Position numbers and translations under genes: made by a program
Part shown: positions 58,583 through 64,000 of the stretch, one piece after another
Position numbering within the stretch: the first letter of the stretch is position 1
Layout: each line of letters opens with the position of its first letter
Source: JAXLVB01 sp046329195
GTDB lineage: Bacteria > Bacteroidota > Bacteroidia > Cytophagales > Spirosomataceae
Length of the DNA: 64,000 bases
Reading direction: 5' to 3'
Assembly (NCBI GenBank): GCA_046329195.1
Contig: JAXLVB010000003.1
Span: 806,001-870,000 of the forward strand
The notes under the pieces: model-generated
Seen by the model: only the letters and a program-made list of their open reading frames with translations
Databases searched by the model: none
What the model was told of the DNA's origin: nothing

Positions 58583-59185
58583 TCATACTTTTTTGACCAT
58601 TGCCTTGGCCAAAACCGTGTACTTACGCCCCGAACGCAGTTCTGTGCATACCACTCGAGTACGACGAAGTTCGCCTTTCACAAAAACTCGCTTTCCTAAC
58701 ACAAATGCTTCTCCTTCTGCCACTTGCAACAATGAAATCAGGTTAGGGTCAACTGGGTCAAAGGCTTTGAGTGCTTCTTTCAAAGGGCCAAAACTATTGG
58801 TAGCCGCCGTAGGGTTGCGAACGTATAGTTGTAGGGCAATTAGTATGGGTTTAGGAAAAACGGTCTCGGTCATCATAGGAATCAGCAATTGTCTAAACTG
58901 TGCTTTCCATTCTTTGCCGTGTGGTGCCTTGCGGCGCACATATTGTTTAAACACGAGCAAATGGGCCACTTCGTGAAGGTAAGTAATCAGGAAAGCGTAG
59001 GGATTGAGGTCGTGATTGACCGTAATTTGATGGCCTTGATCCAGGCGATAGCAATAATCACCTAACTTACTCTGGCGAGAACGAGTAATTTTGAACAAAA
59101 AAGTATGAGCCTGCCATAAGTCGTAACAATAACTTACGGCAGGCTCAGGCAAATGCGTACGGAATACGTGTATGGGCTCTTTCAC
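58583..59185 (-). CDS. SprT-like zinc metalloprotease domain protein
   Basis: 200 residues. The zinc motif HEVAH (71-75) lies in TYLHEVAHLLVFKQY, and a downstream H89 in KAPHGKEWK is the probable third ligand, the SprT pattern (HExxH...H-G-x-x-W/F). An N-terminal YDLWQAHTFLFKITRSRQSKLGDY is also SprT-like. No C-terminal zinc ribbon is seen; instead a basic beta-rich end (VFVKGELRRTRVVCTELRSGRKY). SprT/Spartan relatives cut DNA-protein crosslinks, but bacterial members of this size are uncharacterised. Confidence 0.83.
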   Translation of the reverse strand: MKEPIHVFRTHLPEPAVSYCYDLWQAHTFLFKITRSRQSKLGDYCYRLDQGHQITVNHDLNPYAFLITYLHEVAHLLVFKQYVRRKAPHGKEWKAQFRQLLIPMMTETVFPKPILIALQLYVRNPTAATNSFGPLKEALKAFDPVDPNLISLLQVAEGEAFVLGKRVFVKGELRRTRVVCTELRSGRKYTVLAKAMVKKV

Positions 59186-59194
59186 CGTACAAAA

Positions 59195-59221
59195 ATAAAA
59201 AAAGCCTTAAAAATAAGGCTT
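59195..59221 (-). terminator. terminator of the small lipoprotein gene
   Basis: An 8-bp stem AAGCCTTA/TAAGGCTT with a 4-base loop, followed on the minus strand by a T-rich run, about 30 bases past the stop at 59251. Confidence 0.75.
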
Positions 59222-59250
59222 CTTTTGAAATAGCTACATGTACGAAAAAA

Positions 59251-59430
59251 TTATTTCTTCGTAGTGTCAGCAGCAGCTGTAGTGTCAGTAGCAGCAGAGT
59301 CAGCAGCAGGAGCTGTCATTGCAGAATCAACTTTAGTTGAATCTGTAGCTTCTTCAGTCTTTGGTTTTTGTGAACAAGCAGCCAAAGCCAACATACCGCC
59401 AACGAGTACAAAAGTGAGTACCTTTTTCAT
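59251..59430 (-). CDS. small Ala/Thr/Asp-rich lipoprotein
   Basis: A 59-residue gene read from ATG 59430 to TAA at 59251. A classical lipoprotein signal (MKKVLTFVLVGGMLALAAC, C19) is followed by 40 residues of SQKPKTEEATDSTKVDSA and Ala/Asp/Thr repeats ending DTTKK. No folded domain is expected; it is probably an abundant, flexible, acidic lipid-anchored peptide. It has its own terminator downstream. Similar tiny lipoproteins are common in Bacteroidota and usually have no assigned function. Confidence 0.75.
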   Translation of the reverse strand: MKKVLTFVLVGGMLALAACSQKPKTEEATDSTKVDSAMTAPAADSAATDTTAAADTTKK

Positions 59431-59729
59431 TTCTTTTTGTGGTGTTTAAGGTTTGAGCTACAAATTTAATACTTTTCTAATAATTGCAAGCCCTATTGGC
59501 AAATATTTTTTAGAGCAAGGCTTGTTTTTTTGAAAATCCTTAAAAAAGTAATGTTTTTTTTAGATTTAGTACAGCTTTTTAAGTTTCTTCTAAGAACTTC
59601 TTAGCGACTTTGCATTAGTTTCTATTAGAAAATACTAGTGTAATCCACTTTATCCTCTTAGAAATATACAATTTTTAACTTTTGAGCAAGCGGCAGCACT
59701 ACAAGATTACAGACATACAGTAACTCAAG
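59431..59729. other. AT-rich intergenic region between gtrA-like and small lipoprotein genes
   Basis: About 300 bases with many A and T runs and no convincing frame or strong hairpin. It should hold the promoter of the small lipoprotein gene. No tRNA or exact promoter match was recognised. Confidence 0.5.
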
Positions 59730-60236
59730 CTATTTGATATAGGCTTTGATGCGGTCGTAAAAACCAGTGCTTTTGAAAGTAATGGTTTTGTGCCCGATGT
59801 AGTTGGTCACAAAACTAAAACCAGCCCCTGAGATATGAGAGAACAACTCTTTGGGGTTTTTAATCCCAAACTGTTTGAGCGAAGGCAAAAACGAGTTTTC
59901 GGTAGGAAAATAGACGTTGATAATGTCTAAAGTCAAATTAGCAAAGGCTACCATTACCCCACCAGCAAAAGCGCTAATGCCGATGTATTTGACCATTTCT
60001 CGGCGGGTTTTCTGAGGTTGTTTGGACGAAAACGCAAAGATTTTAGTCAACCAAAAGCCTACCACAAACGCAATGATATAGCCGATGGTAATCGAAATTT
60101 GGTATTCATAGCCTGCTTCATAAATAAAGTGGGCCGATACTAACTGGACCAATAACCCCGTTCCCGCCACGAAAAAATAGGCAAGCACATCTCGCCAATA
60201 AAACAAGTCTTTATTTTCAGTCGGTTTTCTCCGCAC
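59730..60236 (-). CDS. GtrA family membrane protein
   Basis: 168 residues with four TM segments (about 15-35, 45-63, 80-102, 138-155). The GtrA pattern is RDVLAYFFVAGTGLLVQLVSAHFIYE, YIIAFVVGFWLTKIFAFSS (the conserved N/K-F-x-F/W turn), VKYIGISAFAGG and NYIGHKTITFKS. GtrA-like proteins are thought to flip or carry lipid-linked sugars. It is 35 bases past nuoN on the same strand and may be transcribed with complex I genes by read-through. Confidence 0.82.
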   Translation of the reverse strand: MRRKPTENKDLFYWRDVLAYFFVAGTGLLVQLVSAHFIYEAGYEYQISITIGYIIAFVVGFWLTKIFAFSSKQPQKTRREMVKYIGISAFAGGVMVAFANLTLDIINVYFPTENSFLPSLKQFGIKNPKELFSHISGAGFSFVTNYIGHKTITFKSTGFYDRIKAYIK

Positions 60237-60271
60237 GTTGATTAGGGTAAAATAACGTTTTTCCTCAATGC

Positions 60272-61666
60272 TTAAAACAAACTCTTTACTAAATCAGGGG
60301 CAACGCCTAATAAGATAGTAAGGCCCGTGGTGATGGCTAAGATAATTTTGTAGAAAGGGCGAACTTCGATTAGCTCTCCAGTACCTTCACGGAAATACGC
60401 TGCAATGACTCCACGGAAGTAATAGTAAATCCCTACTGCCGACATCAGTACGGCGATAACGAGCATAAAAATCATCTTCTTCTCGACTGCCGTTGCAAAC
60501 ACAAAGAATTTCCCCCAAAAACCTGCTGTTAGTGGAATACCTGCTAATGACAACATCGAAACCACCAGCACAAAAGCCAAGAAAGGACTACGCTTTGCCA
60601 AGCCGTTGAAAGCATTGTAATGCTCATCGGGGCGGCCATCTTTAGGCTTACTTTCGGATACCAACATCAATACGCCAAAAGCCGATACGGTAGCTAATAC
60701 ATACGCCAACGAGTAAAACAAAATAGCTGATTGGGTTTGTTTACCCAACGCTACCATCGAAATGAGCATGTAACCCGCATGTGAAATACTCGAATACGCT
60801 AACATCCGCTTGAAGCTTTGTTGATATACCGCCGTGATGTTACCAATCAGTAATGTCAGGATAGACAGCATGGCTAGGGTGTTCCACCAGAAGCCCTGAA
60901 TCGGCCCGAACGAAACCGAAAACAAGCGATAGATGGCGGCAAAACCAGCTACTTTGACGATGGTGGACATAAACGCTGTGAAGATCGTAGGAGCTCCTTC
61001 GTACACATCGGGAGTCCAGAAGTGGAAAGGAGCCGCTGATACTTTGAACAACATCCCAACCATGATCAGCAATAAGCCTACGTATAGCAACGACGAAACT
61101 CCGTACTGATTTTTGATAACATAAGAGCCGATGCCTGTCAATTCAAAACTGCCCGTAGCTCCATACGTCAGGGCAATACCAAACAACAAAATACCTGTTG
61201 CAAACGAACCCATCAAGAAATACTTGACGGCGGCTTCGTTGGAGCGAAGATTTCGCTTGTCGCTACCGGTGAGCACATACATCGCCACTGACAATATCTC
61301 TAATCCAACAAAAAGCATAATCAGGTTCTCGAAGCCTACCATCATCATGGCACCTGCCACCGAAAACAGCATAATGGCATACCATTCGGCAGGGTGGGTA
61401 TGGTCTTCGTCTTCGCCAAAACCACGTGTGAGGGCCACCACAAAAAACGTAGCCAAAAGAATAATAGTTGAAAAGTTGATGAACAGGTTGTTGACCCGGA
61501 GCATTTCGTTGAAATACAACGAGTGGGTGTTCCAGTCTAAGCCATTCAAAACCATCGCTACTACCACAAACAGCAAGGTTACAGGCAGCAACAGCTTACG
61601 GGATTTGAGCAATCCCAAGAACAGATTTACTATTCCAAAAAGCGATAAAGCAATAATAGCGTTCAT
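60272..61666 (-). CDS. nuoN: NADH-quinone oxidoreductase subunit N
   Basis: 464 residues, a 14-TM antiporter-like subunit of complex I in the inner membrane. Family landmarks are FVGLEILSVAMYVLTG with the key Glu of TM5, AAVKYFLMGSFATGILLFG, the TM7 Lys region KVSAAPFHFWTPDVYEGAP, and RMLAYSSISHAGYML in TM10. The end LLGVAPDLVKSLF is usual. It is last in the L-M-N order, 154 bases after nuoM. Confidence 0.95.
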   Translation of the reverse strand: MNAIIALSLFGIVNLFLGLLKSRKLLLPVTLLFVVVAMVLNGLDWNTHSLYFNEMLRVNNLFINFSTIILLATFFVVALTRGFGEDEDHTHPAEWYAIMLFSVAGAMMMVGFENLIMLFVGLEILSVAMYVLTGSDKRNLRSNEAAVKYFLMGSFATGILLFGIALTYGATGSFELTGIGSYVIKNQYGVSSLLYVGLLLIMVGMLFKVSAAPFHFWTPDVYEGAPTIFTAFMSTIVKVAGFAAIYRLFSVSFGPIQGFWWNTLAMLSILTLLIGNITAVYQQSFKRMLAYSSISHAGYMLISMVALGKQTQSAILFYSLAYVLATVSAFGVLMLVSESKPKDGRPDEHYNAFNGLAKRSPFLAFVLVVSMLSLAGIPLTAGFWGKFFVFATAVEKKMIFMLVIAVLMSAVGIYYYFRGVIAAYFREGTGELIEVRPFYKIILAITTGLTILLGVAPDLVKSLF

Positions 61667-61820
61667 ATAAATCGTGGGCTGTATGTAGTAACTGACTTTA
61701 AGTTACTGAAAACTGGCCAATTATAAACGTTTAAAAATCAACAGGTTGATTACGGGTGGTGGTTTTCAAGTATCGGAGTACTGATTACCAATCACTGGAC
61801 TGGAGTAACCACTTAAATAC

Positions 61821-63269
61821 TTAGTATTTTCCGATGAGGCTTACCAATTGGTTGACCGCTGGTTCCGAAATTTTCAAGAAAAAGTTAGGGAATAAACCCA
61901 TCCAGAAAACCAAAATGGCCAGCGGCAATAAAACGGCTTTTTCGCTAAAATTCAAGTCGGCAAAGGTTTCGGTACGGGTGTTTTGTTCACCAAACATCGA
62001 GCGCTGGAACATCCGCAACATATAAACAGCGCCCAAAATGATGGTTAACCCTGCAACAGCACCAAGCCAATTGTTGTATTCATAGACTCCTTTGAGCAAC
62101 AAAAACTCACCCACAAAACCATTGGTTAATGGTAACGCCACACTACCCAGCATCAGAATCATGAAATAGACGGTCAGGTGAGGGGTGTTTTGGGTAATAC
62201 CTCCCAGCTTTTCTAATTCTCTCGACTTCGTGCGGCTGTAAATAATTTCGGCCACAAAAAACAAGCCTACTACGTTGATACCGTGTGCCAACATCTGAAT
62301 CAAAGCGCCTTGCATCCCCGTCACGGTCTTTGACAAGATTCCTGCCGACAACAAGCCTACGTGTGCAAACGACGAATATGCAATCAGACGCTTCATATCA
62401 CGCTGCTGAATAGCAATGATAGACCCATACACAATGCCGATAATCGATAAAATCATGGCCGTGCTACCCCATGTGTTTACGCCCACTGGCACAATGGGTA
62501 GCAACAAGCGAATCAGGCCGTACGTACCCATTTTGAGCATGATACCTGCCAACAACATAGTAGCAGGAGTAGGCGACTCTGTATAAGTATCTGGCTGCCA
62601 AGTATGGAACGGAAACACAGGCATTTTGATAGCAAAAGCCACAAACAACGCCCAGAACACATACCCCTGTTGCTCGTTGGTGAGGCTCAGGTTGTAAAAA
62701 GCCGATAGTTCGGAGGTGTGAGGGCCAGGCGTTTGGAAATACAAATACACCAATGCCAACAACATGAACAAACTACCAAAAATGGTATAGACAAAGAATT
62801 TGAACGTAACCCGAATCCGGTTTTCGCCACCCCAAAGTCCTGCAATAAAATAGATAGGGATGAGTGCCGCCTCAAAAAACAGGTAGAACAAGAACGCATC
62901 TTTGGCTGTAAATACCCCTACCAATGCCGATTGCATCAACAAAATCAGTGCATAAAACACCGATGGATTCTTGTAAGGATGGTTGAAGGTCGAAAGCACA
63001 ATGAGCGGAACCAGCAAGGTGGTGAGCAACACCAACAACAAGCTGATGCCATCAATACCAACGCTAAAATTGATACCTGCGGCTTTAATCCAGGCAAACG
63101 AAACCGAAAACTGCGAAGTAGCATCGGGTACAAATTGTGACCAAACCACTCCCACAAGGATAAGTTCGGCCAAGGAAGCCACAAGGGCTACTTGCTTAGC
63201 GTTATTTTTAGCAAATAATGTTACTAAGCCTGCTACAAGTGGTAATGCTATCAGTGAGAGTGTAAGCAT
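61821..63269 (-). CDS. nuoM: NADH-quinone oxidoreductase subunit M
   Basis: 482 residues, an antiporter-like proton-pumping subunit. Seen are SFAWIKAAGINFSVGIDGISLLLVLL, the TM5 region FYLFFEAALIPIYFIAGLWGG with the conserved Glu, AFAIKMPVFPFHTWQPDTYTESPTPATMLLAGIMLKMGTYGLIR with the TM7/TM8 Lys residues and broken helix, and RLIAYSSFAHVG. It starts 10 bases after the nuoL stop, so the genes form an operon. Confidence 0.96.
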   Translation of the reverse strand: MLTLSLIALPLVAGLVTLFAKNNAKQVALVASLAELILVGVVWSQFVPDATSQFSVSFAWIKAAGINFSVGIDGISLLLVLLTTLLVPLIVLSTFNHPYKNPSVFYALILLMQSALVGVFTAKDAFLFYLFFEAALIPIYFIAGLWGGENRIRVTFKFFVYTIFGSLFMLLALVYLYFQTPGPHTSELSAFYNLSLTNEQQGYVFWALFVAFAIKMPVFPFHTWQPDTYTESPTPATMLLAGIMLKMGTYGLIRLLLPIVPVGVNTWGSTAMILSIIGIVYGSIIAIQQRDMKRLIAYSSFAHVGLLSAGILSKTVTGMQGALIQMLAHGINVVGLFFVAEIIYSRTKSRELEKLGGITQNTPHLTVYFMILMLGSVALPLTNGFVGEFLLLKGVYEYNNWLGAVAGLTIILGAVYMLRMFQRSMFGEQNTRTETFADLNFSEKAVLLPLAILVFWMGLFPNFFLKISEPAVNQLVSLIGKY

Positions 63270-63279
63270 ATCAAAAATA

Positions 63280-64000
63280 TCATTTCAATAAGATAAACCG
63301 TAAACTGTACGCCATCACAGCGACGATGCCCATCACCATGGCAAAAAGGTAGAATCCGATAGACCCATCTTGGGCGCTTCGGGCTTCGTTACTCATGCTT
63401 TTGACTAATTTTCCGATGCCTTCTACCAGTAGGTCAATCACCAAGAACTCAAACACACTGTAACAGAAATTAGAAAGTGCCTTGATGGGTTTTACAAATA
63501 CAGCATCGTAGAGTTCGTCAATGTAATACTTGTTGTAAAGCACTTTGGCGTAGCCACGCAAGTCGGCTTCGTGGGCTTCGGGCATGGTACGCTTGGTTAC
63601 ATAATACGAATATGTACCCAAGGTGATGATAATCAGCGCCACAATCGAAACGCCAATCAGGCAATATTCAAAGAAGTGTGATACTTCGTGCTCTTGGCCA
63701 AACTGGATAATGGGCATCAAGAATTTGTTGAATACATGCTCTACGTGGAAAATCTCAGGCATCCCCACAAAACCACCCGCAAACGACAGCACCGCCAGCA
63801 CAATCAAAGGTAGCGTCATCACACTTGGCGACTCGTGCAAGTGGTGCTCTTGCTCGTGAGTACCTCTGAAGTCGCCCCAGAAGGTAAGCCAATACAAACG
63901 GAACATATACAGTGCCGAAATAACCGACGTAACGGCCAAAACGGTAAACATCCACAACGAGTGTGAATAGGTAGCAGCTAAGATTTCGTCTTTTGAGAAA
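63280..64000 (-). CDS. nuoL: NADH-quinone oxidoreductase subunit L, C-terminal part, cut by the window edge
   Basis: The reading frame runs to the last base of the window without a start: it enters with FSKDEILAATYSHSLWMFTV, the well-known NuoL segment after TM12, and continues ISALYMFRLYWLTFWGDFRG. Further down are the YYVTKRTMPEAHEADLRGYAKVLYNKYYIDELYD block and a final TM (GFYLFAMVMGIVAVMAYSLRFILLK). In NuoL the last ~100 residues form the long lateral helix and TM16. About 240 of the usual ~640 residues are present. Confidence 0.95.
   Translation of the reverse strand, partial: FSKDEILAATYSHSLWMFTVLAVTSVISALYMFRLYWLTFWGDFRGTHEQEHHLHESPSVMTLPLIVLAVLSFAGGFVGMPEIFHVEHVFNKFLMPIIQFGQEHEVSHFFEYCLIGVSIVALIIITLGTYSYYVTKRTMPEAHEADLRGYAKVLYNKYYIDELYDAVFVKPIKALSNFCYSVFEFLVIDLLVEGIGKLVKSMSNEARSAQDGSIGFYLFAMVMGIVAVMAYSLRFILLK

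Noticed and set aside
59264..59449. Plus-strand Ala/Ser/Val-rich frame
   Set aside because: It is the complement of the small lipoprotein gene, which has a lipobox and a terminator on the minus strand.
1..64000. tRNA, rRNA, integrase and transposase genes
   Set aside because: Gaps between genes were read for cloverleaf or rRNA-like sequence and for recombinase motifs; none was recognised, though short RNAs cannot be excluded by eye.

Overview
The window is a chromosomal segment of a member of the Bacteroidota, most likely a Cytophagales bacterium (Spirosomataceae-like; the genus cannot be fixed from sequence alone). The evidence is the PorU/PorV pair of the type IX secretion system (T9SS), a secreted protein ending in a T9SS sorting domain, many short lipoprotein signals, the scarcity of Shine-Dalgarno sites, and promoters of the Bacteroidetes type (TTTG, about 19-20 bases, TAnnTTTG) in front of rpsL and rplU.

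Layout. Positions 1-6.8 kb hold the start of an alpha-amylase, an orphan TolC, a voltage-gated K+ channel, an M28 peptidase, a lipoprotein and a DUF4301 protein. Positions 6.76-10.16 kb form an accessory islet. It is flanked by two copies of a ~145-155 bp segment: a terminator plus the last 20 codons of the rrf2 gene that lies to its right. It carries an HTH-only LuxR-type regulator behind two palindromes, an Ig-repeat T9SS cargo protein, several repeat families and a PIN toxin-antitoxin pair. Positions 10-16 kb hold Rrf2, a TolC/adaptor efflux pair without its pump, a Uma2 nuclease-like protein and a TPM-domain membrane protein. Positions 16-24 kb are envelope-related: a GH3-beta-lactamase fusion, a phosphoglycerol transferase-like sulfatase translationally coupled to an acyltransferase, a DUF4262 protein and a fused SpmA-SpmB protein.

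Positions 24.5-31.5 kb carry a VanX-like dipeptidase, an S41 protease, a frameshifted flavin monooxygenase, PBP1C and a GH16 glucanase. Next come RecF, pyruvate dehydrogenase E1 alpha and rplU-rpmA (31.5-34.8 kb), then small genes including a dihaem cytochrome c. A complete tetR-tolC-adaptor-RND pump operon occupies 37.7-44.3 kb. It is followed by an alpha-glucan phosphorylase homologue that lacks the PLP lysine, rpsL-rpsG, and a three-gene operon (alpha/beta hydrolase, unknown lipoprotein, large repeat lipoprotein). The right end has a DUF2520 protein, an M16 peptidase homologue without zinc ligands, porV-porU, a SprT-like protein, a 59-residue lipoprotein, GtrA, and nuoL-nuoM-nuoN of complex I, with nuoL cut by the window edge.

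Themes that connect the genes are export and surface display (T9SS machinery plus a cargo), peptidoglycan turnover and synthesis (NagZ-like GH3, VanX, PBP1C), glucan metabolism (amylase, phosphorylase, GH16) and efflux (three TolC proteins). The best candidates for something undescribed are the islet with nested repeats around the HTH-only regulator and its surface protein, and the unknown two-lipoprotein pair at 48.2-51.5 kb. No tRNA, rRNA, CRISPR array, integrase or transposase was seen.
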